The notes under the pieces are model-generated. The model ran no database searches. It was given only the letters and a program-made list of their open reading frames with translations, and had not been told where the DNA came from. DNA of 64,000 bases from Candidatus Avelusimicrobium cornigerorum (lineage in GTDB: Bacteria; Elusimicrobiota; Elusimicrobia; Elusimicrobiales; Elusimicrobiaceae), in assembly GCA_002309715.1 (NCBI GenBank), contig DBXW01000008.1, positions 336 to 64,335 on the forward strand, in the 5' to 3' direction. Positions 1 to 8,959 of the stretch are shown here, piece after piece. The position numbers and the translations under genes were made by a program. The first letter of the stretch is position 1. Each line of letters starts with the position of its first letter.

Positions 1-1061
<1,061 letters not shown>

Positions 1062-1156
1062 AATTAATTACCTTTAAATCGCAAGCGGTTTAAAGGCAAC
1101 TAATCGCTAACATTGAGCTGTTGACTTTTGACTCTACTTGTTTGAATTAACTTGGT

Positions 1157-1181
1157 GTCCTATTTTTGAAAAGTATAGGAC
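1157..1181 (-). other. Small stem-loop in the 16S leader
   Basis: A perfect 7-bp inverted repeat (1157-1163 with 1175-1181, 11-nt loop) lies about 100 nt before the mature 16S 5' end. It could be a leader fold or part of the processing region. The partner trailer needed to judge an RNase III stem is outside the window. Confidence 0.4.
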
Positions 1182-1357
1182 TTAACTTAATGAGCCTTGA
1201 ACTGTAAAACTTGCGTTTTTCCGGTTCAAATCGCCCATTCGCACATTGCTGTCAAATTTTCACAGAGCGAAAATTCCTCGTTGCTTTTTCTTTATTTCAA
1301 AAAAGCAATGGAATTTTCCCAACTTCTTTTGTAGCCTTTTCTCTCGGCTACAAATAT

Positions 1358-1386
1358 AGTATAACAAAAATTTTTCGTTTTGTCAA
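1358..1386 (-). promoter_or_regulatory. rRNA promoter, most gene-proximal
   Basis: On the minus strand a consensus -35 TTGACA (1381-1386) is followed after exactly 17 bp by TATACT (1358-1363). It is the promoter nearest the 16S gene and leaves a leader of nearly 300 nt. Confidence 0.75.
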
Positions 1387-1401
1387 GTCTTTTATTAAAG
1401 C

Positions 1402-1429
1402 CTTATACTTCAACTACTTAACTTGTCAA
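1402..1429 (-). promoter_or_regulatory. rRNA promoter, second
   Basis: Minus-strand TTGACA (1424-1429), 16-bp spacer, TATAAG (1402-1407). It is one of five promoters in the same orientation. Confidence 0.55.
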
Positions 1430-1446
1430 ATTCTTGCTACATTATT

Positions 1447-1475
1447 ATTAAAGCATATTTTTTGAATCTTGTCAA
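1447..1475 (-). promoter_or_regulatory. rRNA promoter, third
   Basis: Minus-strand TTGACA (1470-1475), 17-bp spacer, TTTAAT (1447-1452, five of six consensus bases). Confidence 0.6.
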
Positions 1476-1769
1476 GTACTACTTGTACATTTCAAACGGC
1501 TTACTTACTGCCTTGGTATTACATACTAAATGTTTAATCTTTTTGCACCGGCTGGTTATTCAGCCCGGTCATGGTCGCTAAGAACCGAAGGGATAGATTA
1601 AACGAATAATTAAGTTAAACCGCAAAACTAACTTGATCGGCTAGGCTCAGTCCATCGGCTGCCTTTTCTAATATAAGGAGATGTTTCGCTGCCGAAAAGT
1701 TTTCTGTTTGCGAGTTTTCACTACAGAAGTTTTTTGCTTTTACAAAGATCAATTTAAGACTACCTATAT

Positions 1770-1798
1770 AGTCTAACAAAAAAAGACAGAAATGTCAA
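1770..1798 (-). promoter_or_regulatory. rRNA promoter, fourth
   Basis: Minus-strand TTGACA (1793-1798), 17-bp spacer, TAGACT (1770-1775). The spacer carries a run of seven T. Confidence 0.65.
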
Positions 1799-1885
1799 GA
1801 CCCATTTTTCTAATCTTTTCAAAACTTGAAAAAGGGTTCTTGAAAACTTCCTGGAAACAAACCGTTTTTGTTTCCTTATATAATT

Positions 1886-1914
1886 AGTATAGCAATTTGA
1901 TGCCGATTTGTCAA
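1886..1914 (-). promoter_or_regulatory. rRNA promoter, most distal
   Basis: Minus-strand TTGACA (1909-1914), 17-bp spacer, TATACT (1886-1891). A transcript from here would carry a leader of more than 800 nt before 16S. The 1062-2053 interval as a whole is AT-rich, and I see no convincing gene in it. Confidence 0.75.
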
Positions 1915-2053
1915 CTCTTTTTTCCCCGTCGGAGATTTTAAGATTTTTTGACTTTATAAAAAGAACTTGCTATTTTTTTGGCTCTATTTTTGCGCACCGT
2001 TTTTGCGCGCCAAATTGCCTACTGTTTATATATTTATTGTAGCAAACAATAAA

Positions 2054-2590
2054 CTAGTTTAACAAGTCCCACCGGTGGTAACCCCAGTCATAAGTATGCA
2101 TAATATGCTTGCGGGGAGATAAAGACGAGCAAATCTTTTCACCTTCGGCCGTCATTGCCATACAAAAGTAGGCGGTAAGCGTTGGATATTGTTCGTAATT
2201 TTTAACAATTCCTATGTCTTTCCCTATGCAGTTTATAGAATATACGTTTGAAAAACTCGCATATATTGTTCCGCATTGATCTCCGTTTGGATAAACGTAC
2301 CCTTTGATGCTTGAATTACCGGAAAAACGGTCTATATGCCCATACTGCGCATCTTCTTTAATATCTAAAACCAAATCGCGGATATCTTTCGGGAATTCGT
2401 TATTAGTTAAAAAATAAATATTGGCTGCTTTTTCAATCGCATTAAACCGGGTAAACAGTTGCGCTGTACGGGCTTTGGCCACCGCCATTTTATATTGAGG
2501 CAAAGCAATCGCCGCCAAAATTCCGATGATTAAAACTACTACAAGTAATTCTATGAGCGTAAAGCCTTTTTTACAACCATTATTCTTCAT
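2054..2590 (-). CDS. Type IV pilin-like protein (prepilin N-terminus)
   Basis: A 178-residue prepilin-like protein. A short basic leader ending in Gly9 is followed by FTLIE and about 20 hydrophobic residues, the class III signal cut by prepilin peptidase. The Glu at mature position 5 is present. The rest is a soluble head with several Cys residues. The start at 2590 is chosen because it follows an AGGAG ribosome site and gives the usual leader length; an upstream in-frame start would add 35 residues that do not suit a pilin. It stands alone, with no pilus assembly gene nearby. Two relatives are at 10405 and 60966. Whether it is a pilus subunit, minor pilin or secretion pseudopilin cannot be told from sequence. 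Confidence 0.85.
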   Translation of the reverse strand: MKNNGCKKGFTLIELLVVVLIIGILAAIALPQYKMAVAKARTAQLFTRFNAIEKAANIYFLTNNEFPKDIRDLVLDIKEDAQYGHIDRFSGNSSIKGYVYPNGDQCGTIYASFSNVYSINCIGKDIGIVKNYEQYPTLTAYFCMAMTAEGEKICSSLSPRKHIMHTYDWGYHRWDLLN

Positions 2591-2716
2591 TTTATTTCTC
2601 CTAAAGTAAATTTCCGACAAAGTTATTGTATAAAAAAACAAATCAATAGAAATTTTACCGGCACAAAAACAACCTAAAAGGAAACGGACTATCAAACAGT
2701 GTCATGCCCGAGGTTG

Positions 2717-2762
2717 GCGGCCCGCAGGGTGCGGCGTGCAACGTGCGGCCCGCAGGGTGCGG
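2717..2762. repeat. Two copies of an 18-bp GC-rich direct repeat
   Basis: An identical 18-bp unit occurs at 2717-2734 and 2745-2762, separated by 10 bp. It is far more GC-rich than the AT-rich sequence on both sides. It lies between the pilin start and the promoter region of the gene at 2813. Confidence 0.7.
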
Positions 2763-2812
2763 GGATCTCCTCCTCGTGCTTTTCAAATTAAAAATTTGAT
2801 ATCCTTATATAT

Positions 2813-3850
2813 ATGGATTTGGAAACTCTGCTTAAAAACACGTCGCGCAGTTTATATTTAAGCGTACAAGCGTTGCCGCGGGCCATGCGTCCTGCCTTTT
2901 CGGCAGCCTATTTATTATGCCGCTATGCCGATACTGTTGCAGACACTTCCATCTTGCCGCCCGAGCGGCGTTTATATTGGATAGAACGCTTTCCTTTTCT
3001 TATTGAAAACCAACCGTCCCAAGAAATCAATCAACTTGCCCACGAAATTTCCGGCGGCAGCGATAACCCTTACGAAAAAATTTTAATTGGTCAGTTGCCG
3101 GCCTGCATACAAGCGTTTAACCAAATTCCGGGCGAGCAAAAGCCGTTTGTATTAGAAGTAGCGCGCGCCGTTTGCGAAGGGATGAAAATTGATTTACAAA
3201 TTTTCCCACATGAAAAAAATGCTCCCATAAAAGCATTTCAAACCGAACAAGACTTATCACATTATTGCCGTTTGATGGGGGGTGAGCCGGGAAAATTTTG
3301 GAGCCAACTTATTTACCACACTTCGCCCATTAACGCCGATAAAGAAACTTTTTTAGAACTCGGGCAGCACATTGGTGACGCGTTACAAATCGTAAACATT
3401 TTGCGTGATTTACCCAAAGATCTACAAATCGGGCGATGTTATTTTCCGACGGAAGATTTACAAAAATACAATTTAACTCCGGCTGATTTAACGTGTGCGC
3501 AAAACAGTATCCGCTTTGAACCCATTAAACAAAAATGGATTTTATGGGGACTGAAAAAATTACAAAAAGGGCATTCGTTTTTTAGTTTACTCCCCAAAGC
3601 ACACCCGGGCCAACGCGCTGCCGTAGCGTGGCCGGTATTGTGGGCGGCAGACACGTTGTATAAATTATGGCAAGAGCCCGATTTATTAAACGCTGCCAAA
3701 CGCGTTAAAATTTCGCGCGGAACGATTTATCTCACCTTATTATTAACGCCGCCTTTGTGGTTTAGTAATGCGGCGTTTTCCGCGTGGCTTCAACACAAAT
3801 TCAACAGTTTTGGGCTTGAAAAAAGTGTTTTTTCCGACGAGAAAATTTAA
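2813..3850 (+). CDS. Squalene/phytoene synthase family protein
   Basis: A head-to-head prenyltransferase of the CrtB/HpnC/HpnD/squalene synthase family, joining two prenyl diphosphates. The two Asp-rich motifs that bind the Mg-diphosphates are visible: DTVAD at residues 40-44, and NILRD with a second Asp four residues on (D199 and D203). The GRCYFP segment that usually follows is also present. At 345 residues it is slightly long because of a hydrophobic C-terminal stretch, perhaps a membrane anchor. No other carotenoid or hopanoid gene is nearby, so the product cannot be chosen. There is no Shine-Dalgarno sequence; a -10-like TATCCT ends 7 nt before the ATG, so the message may be leaderless. 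Confidence 0.85.
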   Translation: MDLETLLKNTSRSLYLSVQALPRAMRPAFSAAYLLCRYADTVADTSILPPERRLYWIERFPFLIENQPSQEINQLAHEISGGSDNPYEKILIGQLPACIQAFNQIPGEQKPFVLEVARAVCEGMKIDLQIFPHEKNAPIKAFQTEQDLSHYCRLMGGEPGKFWSQLIYHTSPINADKETFLELGQHIGDALQIVNILRDLPKDLQIGRCYFPTEDLQKYNLTPADLTCAQNSIRFEPIKQKWILWGLKKLQKGHSFFSLLPKAHPGQRAAVAWPVLWAADTLYKLWQEPDLLNAAKRVKISRGTIYLTLLLTPPLWFSNAAFSAWLQHKFNSFGLEKSVFSDEKI

Positions 3851-3865
3851 TTTAAAAATTACCCC

Positions 3866-3893
3866 TTGATTTTTTTCAAAAAACCATTATACT
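3866..3893 (+). promoter_or_regulatory. Promoter of a candidate small RNA
   Basis: TTGATT (3866-3871), 16-bp spacer, TATACT (3888-3893). No gene starts just downstream; the first structure met is a stem-loop RNA ending in an intrinsic terminator at 4072. Confidence 0.65.
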
Positions 3894-3899
3894 ACTAGT

Positions 3900-4072
3900 A
3901 CAAGTACGCAGGGAATGCCCGATGTCCTTGGTTGCAGTTGTGGCGGGTACAGTGTATCTCCCGATTGCGCATAGACCCGGATGCGGAGCCCCCGGCGGAA
4001 AGAGGAACATACGTCAACATGAACATGACAATGAGCTAAACCCCCGAAATAATACGCGGGGGTTTATTTTTT
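3900..4072 (+). ncRNA. Candidate small structured RNA, family unknown
   Basis: An interval of about 170 nt between a good promoter and a strong intrinsic terminator, with no credible reading frame. By eye it holds a GGG/CCC hairpin with a 4-nt loop at 3911-3920 and a CGGG/CCCG hairpin around 3943-3962. A CGCAT/ATGCG hairpin lies around 3968-3985. A long-range stem of about 8 bp joins roughly 3922-3929 with 4002-4010. I do not find the SRP RNA core, and tmRNA or RNase P RNA would be longer. The length would fit 6S RNA, but I cannot see the closing stem of 6S. It could also be an untranslated leader ended early. Confidence 0.45.
4038..4072 (+). terminator. Intrinsic terminator of the candidate small RNA
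   Basis: Stem AAACCCCC/GGGGGTTT (4038-4045 with 4058-4065) followed by a T-rich run to 4072. On the minus strand it may also help end the pcrA operon, but the T run there is short. Confidence 0.8.
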
Positions 4073-4087
4073 GTACTTTTAGGGAAT

Positions 4088-6562
4088 TTATAAGATTTCA
4101 AGCGGGGCAAATTTAAGCATAAAGGTACGCCGTGTGCCGTTGCCAAAAACAACCGTAATCTTCGCACTCTCGCCGCTACCGGCAATCTGTACAATCTTGC
4201 CTTGTCCGAAAACGCCGTGTTTAACAAGCCCGCCAACCGCTACGCCGTCGGCATTTTTTTCAGCCGGTTTTTCGGGCACTTTCGGCGCGGGCGGAACAGC
4301 ACCCGGCACGCGGCGCGGATCAGATAGACTGTAACCGGACGGTTTCGGTGCGGCATACAAAGCACCCACACTCGGGGTGCGCGGATAAGAAGAAAACGAG
4401 GAAGAGGTATAATCCAAATTTTCGTCGTCTTGAATTTCGTATCCGTCTTCATCGTAGCGTTTTTGGAAGCGGCTTTTGCGCGCGTAGCCCTCAAAACCGC
4501 CGGAGTAATTTTCGCTATACTCACGTTTGCGGCGGGTAAAGCGTTCGTAATTCCCGCCGGAGTAAGAAGAATTCCCCCCCCATGCAAAGCGCGCGCGCGG
4601 CGCGGCTTCCTCTACGGCGTTTTCATCCAGTAAACCGCTCTCAAACAAAAAGCGCGACGGTAAATTTTCCTGTAATTGCCCGAACTTGCGGCGCGTTTGC
4701 GCGTACGTTAAGAAGAGCCGCTTGCGCGCACGCGTCATGGCTACGTAACAAAGCCGGCGTTCTTCTTCGGTTTCGTCCTCGTTATCGCGCCCGAGCGGAA
4801 AAAGATTTTCTTCCAATCCCGTTACAAACACGTTGTCAAACTCCAACCCTTTGGCTAGGTGGACCGTCATTAAAGTAACTGCACCACTCTCGCCGGCTTG
4901 TGTTTCGTCGTCGCCGGACAAAAGCGAAATCTCTTGCAAAAAGTCCGCTACAGACGGTTCTTTTTCGCCTTTTTCGCAACGCTCTTCGTACTCTTTAACA
5001 GCGTTAATTAAAGCGTCTAAGTTTTGTAAACGCGATTCGGCTTCCGGGTCTTTTTCCATTTCTGCTTTGACCGAGTCCATATAGCCGGACTCATTTAAAA
5101 TTTTGTGGAAAATATCCGTCGGCGCAGTAAAGAGCATTTCCCCGCGCCACTTTTCAAACAGTTGTACCAATTTTATAGCCGCTTTAACTGCCGCCGAACT
5201 TAAGCCCGGCACGTACGCCGCATTTTTAAGTGCGTCATACACGGAGATTTGTTTTTCTTGTGCGTGCTTGACTAAATTTTCTTGTGCTACTTTGCCCAGT
5301 CCGCGCGTGGGCGTATTGATAATGCGCAGCAAACTCACGTCATCTTGCGGCGCAACAAGCATACGCGCATAGCACATCATATCTTTAATTTCTTTGCGGT
5401 CGTAAAAGCGCACGGTACCGATTAAGCGGTAGGGAATTTGGTAACGTCTAAACGCGTCTTCAAAACTGCGGCTTTGGGCGTTGGTGCGGTAGAAAACGGC
5501 AATATCTTTTAAACTCGCCCCTTCCGTTTCCACGAGCGATTTTATGTTTTGGCTGACCCAGCGCGCCTCGCGCCCTTCACTTTCCAGTTGGCGCACTTCA
5601 ATCGGATCGCCGGAGTCTTTTTCGGTAAACAGGTTTTTCTCTTTGCGTTGTTTGTTTTTGGAAATCAGTTTATTAGACGCGTCCAAAATCACTTTGGTAG
5701 AACGGTAATTTTGCTCAAGCGTGATAATTTTAGCGTCTTTAAAATCTTTTTCAAATTCCAAAATGTTGCGGATATTTGCGCCGCGCCACGAGTAAATACT
5801 CTGGTCCGGATCACCCACCACGCACAACTTGCGATGGACAGCGGCGAGCATTTTGGTAATTAAGTATTGGGTGCGGTTGGTGTCCTGATATTCATCCACG
5901 AGAATATATTGAAAAAATGATTGGTAATAATTGCGGATATCTTCGTGGTCACGCAACAAAACGGCGGTTTTTACTAAAAGATCGCCAAAGTCTAACGCGC
6001 CGGCCTCTTTTAATTTTTGCTCGTAGCGGCGGTAAATTTCCGCCGCGCGAATTTTAGTATCTATCCCGGACGCGGTGGCCGATTGCATCATCGTATCGGG
6101 CGAAATCATATCGTCTTTGGCGCGAGAAATAATGCTGACAATTTGATTAACTTCTTTTTTGGGCTCTTTAACGCCCATTTGCTCAAGCAGCAAAGTAACG
6201 ACCTTTTTTTGGTCGTTATCGTCGTAAATGGCAAAATCTTTAGAAAGGTTTAACACGCCCGCGTGTTGGCGCAAAATGCGCACGCCGAACGAGTGGAACG
6301 TATGTATCCACACGCGCCGCGCGTTGCCGGGAACAAGTTGTTCCACACGCTCGCGCATTTCTCCGGCGGCTTTGTTGGTAAACGTAACGGCTAAAATGCG
6401 CGACGGATTGTAGCCGTCTGCAATCAGTTTGGCGATTTTGGTGGTGAGCGTTTTTGTTTTACCCGTTCCCGCCCCGGCGACAATAAGGCACGGCCCGCCG
6501 TCGTAATTAACAGCGGCAAGTTGTTGCGGGTTAAGAGAATTTAACGCTTCTTGTAAGGTCAT
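4088..6562 (-). CDS. pcrA: UvrD/PcrA-type DNA helicase
   Basis: A superfamily 1A 3'-to-5' DNA helicase for excision repair and for clearing recombination intermediates. The motifs appear in order: Walker A GAGTGKT at residues 30-36, DEYQD at 223-227, GDPDQSIYSWRG at 250-261 and QNYRS at 284-288. The VTLMTVHLAKGLEFD and VAMTRARKRL motifs follow in the last third. The 824-residue length is normal for full-length PcrA/UvrD. The tail ends in the KHGVFGQGKI-type Tudor-like domain that binds RNA polymerase in PcrA. Its ATG overlaps the stop of the rRNA methyltransferase upstream by 4 nt (ATGA), so the two are probably translationally coupled. It is the last gene of the ychF-rlmD-pcrA operon. Confidence 0.95.
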   Translation of the reverse strand: MTLQEALNSLNPQQLAAVNYDGGPCLIVAGAGTGKTKTLTTKIAKLIADGYNPSRILAVTFTNKAAGEMRERVEQLVPGNARRVWIHTFHSFGVRILRQHAGVLNLSKDFAIYDDNDQKKVVTLLLEQMGVKEPKKEVNQIVSIISRAKDDMISPDTMMQSATASGIDTKIRAAEIYRRYEQKLKEAGALDFGDLLVKTAVLLRDHEDIRNYYQSFFQYILVDEYQDTNRTQYLITKMLAAVHRKLCVVGDPDQSIYSWRGANIRNILEFEKDFKDAKIITLEQNYRSTKVILDASNKLISKNKQRKEKNLFTEKDSGDPIEVRQLESEGREARWVSQNIKSLVETEGASLKDIAVFYRTNAQSRSFEDAFRRYQIPYRLIGTVRFYDRKEIKDMMCYARMLVAPQDDVSLLRIINTPTRGLGKVAQENLVKHAQEKQISVYDALKNAAYVPGLSSAAVKAAIKLVQLFEKWRGEMLFTAPTDIFHKILNESGYMDSVKAEMEKDPEAESRLQNLDALINAVKEYEERCEKGEKEPSVADFLQEISLLSGDDETQAGESGAVTLMTVHLAKGLEFDNVFVTGLEENLFPLGRDNEDETEEERRLCYVAMTRARKRLFLTYAQTRRKFGQLQENLPSRFLFESGLLDENAVEEAAPRARFAWGGNSSYSGGNYERFTRRKREYSENYSGGFEGYARKSRFQKRYDEDGYEIQDDENLDYTSSSFSSYPRTPSVGALYAAPKPSGYSLSDPRRVPGAVPPAPKVPEKPAEKNADGVAVGGLVKHGVFGQGKIVQIAGSGESAKITVVFGNGTRRTFMLKFAPLEIL

Positions 6563-7779
6563 TTTAATTTAAGTTGAACAAATGTTTCAATATGCTCGCT
6601 GTGCGGAAAAAAATCAAACGCTTCCACGTGTAAAATTTCATAATGCTCTGTGAGAATTTTTAGGTCGTTAGCGAGCGTAACCGGATTGCACGAAATATAG
6701 AGCACGTTTTCCACGCCCGACTCGGCCACCGCTTTGGCGGCCTTGGGGTGCATACCGCCGCGGGGCGGATCTAAAATAATCAGCGCATCTTTTTTCTCAA
6801 TCGGCTGCTGTTTGACAAAATCTTCCACTTTGGCGCAGAAAAATTGTACGTTTTTCACGTTGTTAATTTTGGCGTTTTCAATACCGTTGTAAATCGCGGG
6901 TGCGACGGACTCCACACAAATACTTTTCTCGCACAAGTCGGCACACGAGAGTGAAAAACTGCCCGCGCCGCCGTATAAATCATAAATTTTCTTGGGAGCC
7001 AATTTTTTAACAAACCCGCGCACGCGGCTATACATTTTTTGCGCCGTTTTCGTGTTGGTTTGAAAAAACGATTGCGGCGAAAGTTTGAAAACCACTTCGC
7101 GCTCTTTTTCGCCGGCTTGTCCGGTCAAAATAATTTTTTCAAAAATATGGTCTTTGCCTTTTAATACGCGCAAACTTTCCGGCGCGGCCGTATCGGCCAG
7201 GCCGGTATTTACGGCCGCCATAATGTTGGCATTGGGCAAAACCGATTCCACCGCTTGCACAAAGGTTTTTTCGTTAAAATCGTCTGTTACAAATAAAACG
7301 ACAATTTGCTCGCCGGTATTTTTCCCTTCGCGCACGAGAAGATGCCGCAACACACCCGTATGTTTGCGCGTATCGTAATACGGCAAATTTTCCGCCGTTG
7401 CCCACGCCCGCAAAGCGTCTAAAAGCGGCACGAGTTTATCGCTAAACAACAAGCACTCGCTGATTTCCACCGCCCTATCAAAACGGCCTTTATACTTAAA
7501 ACCGAGTGCTTGCTCAAACTCTAACGGGCGGGTTTTGTTGGCGGGATCTTTTTTGTTGTAATCCGCCCGCCATTTGACTTGGTGGCAAAAGCCGAGTTCC
7601 ACTTTGTTTCTAAAATAAAACGGGTGGTCTGTTTGGGTAACGGGAATTTCCGCGGACCAAAATTCGGCAAGCGTACTTTGCAATTTGGCTTGTTTTTTAG
7701 CCACTTGCTCGTCGTAGGATAAGTTTAACAGCGCGCACCCGCCGCACACGCCGAAATGTTTACACGCTTGGTTAGGCAT
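6559..7779 (-). CDS. 23S rRNA (uracil-5-)-methyltransferase, RlmD/RumA-like
   Basis: A SAM-dependent RNA m5U methyltransferase of the TrmA/RlmD family (406 residues). The iron-sulfur Cys set is visible: C6, C12, C15 and a likely fourth at C109. The SAM-binding DLYGGAG is at 267-273 and DPPRGG at 337-342. The catalytic Cys is in SCNP (C364). The N-terminal TRAM domain of E. coli RlmD is absent; the protein starts directly at the Cys cluster, as in the shorter members. The target uridine (U1939, U747 or tRNA U54) cannot be decided by eye. The start overlaps the end of ychF by 8 nt and its stop overlaps the pcrA start. Confidence 0.9.
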   Translation of the reverse strand: MPNQACKHFGVCGGCALLNLSYDEQVAKKQAKLQSTLAEFWSAEIPVTQTDHPFYFRNKVELGFCHQVKWRADYNKKDPANKTRPLEFEQALGFKYKGRFDRAVEISECLLFSDKLVPLLDALRAWATAENLPYYDTRKHTGVLRHLLVREGKNTGEQIVVLFVTDDFNEKTFVQAVESVLPNANIMAAVNTGLADTAAPESLRVLKGKDHIFEKIILTGQAGEKEREVVFKLSPQSFFQTNTKTAQKMYSRVRGFVKKLAPKKIYDLYGGAGSFSLSCADLCEKSICVESVAPAIYNGIENAKINNVKNVQFFCAKVEDFVKQQPIEKKDALIILDPPRGGMHPKAAKAVAESGVENVLYISCNPVTLANDLKILTEHYEILHVEAFDFFPHSEHIETFVQLKLK

Positions 7780-8845
7780 TGATTTTAAACAGGCAAACGT
7801 CGCCGTCCTTTACAATATACTCTTTACCTTCACTGCGTATCAAACCGTGCTCGCGAAGTGCTTTTTCGTCGCCGTATTTGACTAAATCGTCAAACGTATA
7901 TACGTCGGCGCGGATAAAACCTTTTTCAAAATCGCTGTGAATTTTGCCTGCCGCTTGCGGCGCCGTACAGCCGACCGGAATTAACCAACTGCGCACTTCC
8001 ACTTCGGCGCCTGCGGTAAAATACGTGCAAAGGTTTAATAACTTCATCCCTTCGCGCACGACTTTTTCAAGTCCGGTATAATCGCTACCCGTTTCGGCGA
8101 GGAACGCGTGTTTTTCTTCTTCTGAAAATTCGGCAATATCGGCCTCAAATTTTACGCACAACTCCACAAACCCCGCGCCGTTTTCTTTAGCGTACTTAGC
8201 CACTTTGGCGGCATTTTGCTCGTTGCGTTTTTCGCTGTTATTGCCGACGTACAAAACCGGTTTGGCCGTTAAAAATTGATATTCTTTTAATTCTTCCGGC
8301 TCAAGCCCCAAAGACGAAACGGGCTTACCGTTTTCCAACGCGGCTTTAATTTCTTTCATGCGCTCAAAAGCGGCTACGGCATCTTTCTTGCCGGACTTGG
8401 CGTTGCTGCCCAGGCGGTCGCAAATTTTGGTGGCACTTTCCAAATCGGCCAGCATGAGTTCGGTGTTGATCACTTCAATATCGCGCAAGGGATCCACGGA
8501 GTTCATCACGTGCGTAACATTTTCGTCTTCAAAAAGCCGCACGACGTGAATAATAGCGTCTACCTCGCGGATGTTGGCTAAAAATTTGTTGCCAAGCCCT
8601 TCGCCTTGGCTGGCGCCTTTGACGATACCGGCAATATCTACAAATTTAATAAACGCAGCGGTTTTCTTGGGCGGTTTAAACATTTCAAAAAGTTTATCTA
8701 ACCGCTTATCCGGTATCGGCACAATGCCGACGTTGGGCTCAATGGTGCAAAACGGATAGTTGCTTGCTTCCGCCCCCGCGCAGGTTAGCGCGTTAAACAA
8801 AGTAGATTTGCCCACATTAGGCAGACCGACGATACCGATTTCCAT
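7772..8845 (-). CDS. ychF: Redox-regulated ATPase/GTPase YchF (OLA1 family)
   Basis: A universal Obg-like P-loop ATPase associated with ribosomes. The G1 loop GLPNVGKST is at residues 7-15 and a C-terminal TGS domain follows. At 357 residues it is the usual size. The start at 8845 is fixed by the canonical MEIGIVGLPNVGKST opening and an AAGGAG site just before it; an upstream start would add 18 unsupported residues. It is the first gene of a three-gene operon whose members overlap. Confidence 0.95.
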   Translation of the reverse strand: MEIGIVGLPNVGKSTLFNALTCAGAEASNYPFCTIEPNVGIVPIPDKRLDKLFEMFKPPKKTAAFIKFVDIAGIVKGASQGEGLGNKFLANIREVDAIIHVVRLFEDENVTHVMNSVDPLRDIEVINTELMLADLESATKICDRLGSNAKSGKKDAVAAFERMKEIKAALENGKPVSSLGLEPEELKEYQFLTAKPVLYVGNNSEKRNEQNAAKVAKYAKENGAGFVELCVKFEADIAEFSEEEKHAFLAETGSDYTGLEKVVREGMKLLNLCTYFTAGAEVEVRSWLIPVGCTAPQAAGKIHSDFEKGFIRADVYTFDDLVKYGDEKALREHGLIRSEGKEYIVKDGDVCLFKINA

Positions 8846-8865
8846 GAGAAAACTCCTTGGGAAGA

Positions 8866-8902
8866 AAAATGCTAAAAAACTATATAGATATTTTAGCATT
8901 TT
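8866..8902. repeat. 12-bp inverted repeat around the ychF promoter
   Basis: Arms at 8866-8877 and 8891-8902 are perfect complements with a 13-nt loop. The right arm contains the extended -10 element read toward ychF, so the repeat spans the start of transcription. It could be an operator, or a stem in the 5' end of the message. Confidence 0.55.
8890..8898 (-). promoter_or_regulatory. Extended -10 promoter of ychF operon
   Basis: Minus-strand TGCTAAAAT. The start site would fall near 8883, giving a leader of about 38 nt. Confidence 0.5.
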
Positions 8903-8911
8903 AACCGGGCC

Positions 8912-8938
8912 TTGTATGAAACGAAAAATTTATATAAT
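8912..8938 (+). promoter_or_regulatory. Promoter of the DUF2157 operon
   Basis: TTGTAT (8912-8917), 15-bp spacer, TATAAT (8933-8938), ahead of the gene starting at 8960. Confidence 0.5.
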
Positions 8939-8959
8939 GATAGTATTAACGGAGAAGAT

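Noticed and set aside
1211..1465. Open frame of 84 codons in the rRNA leader
   Set aside because: Wrong strand to rRNA, no ribosome site, and it spans three rRNA promoters; it looks like AT-rich chance sequence.
3900..4072. SRP (4.5S) RNA, tmRNA or RNase P RNA
   Set aside because: The conserved SRP apical core is missing, and the interval is too short for the other two.
3922..4116. Open frame of 64 codons after the prenyl synthase gene
   Set aside because: It runs through a strong terminator and into the end of pcrA; the region is better explained as a structured RNA.
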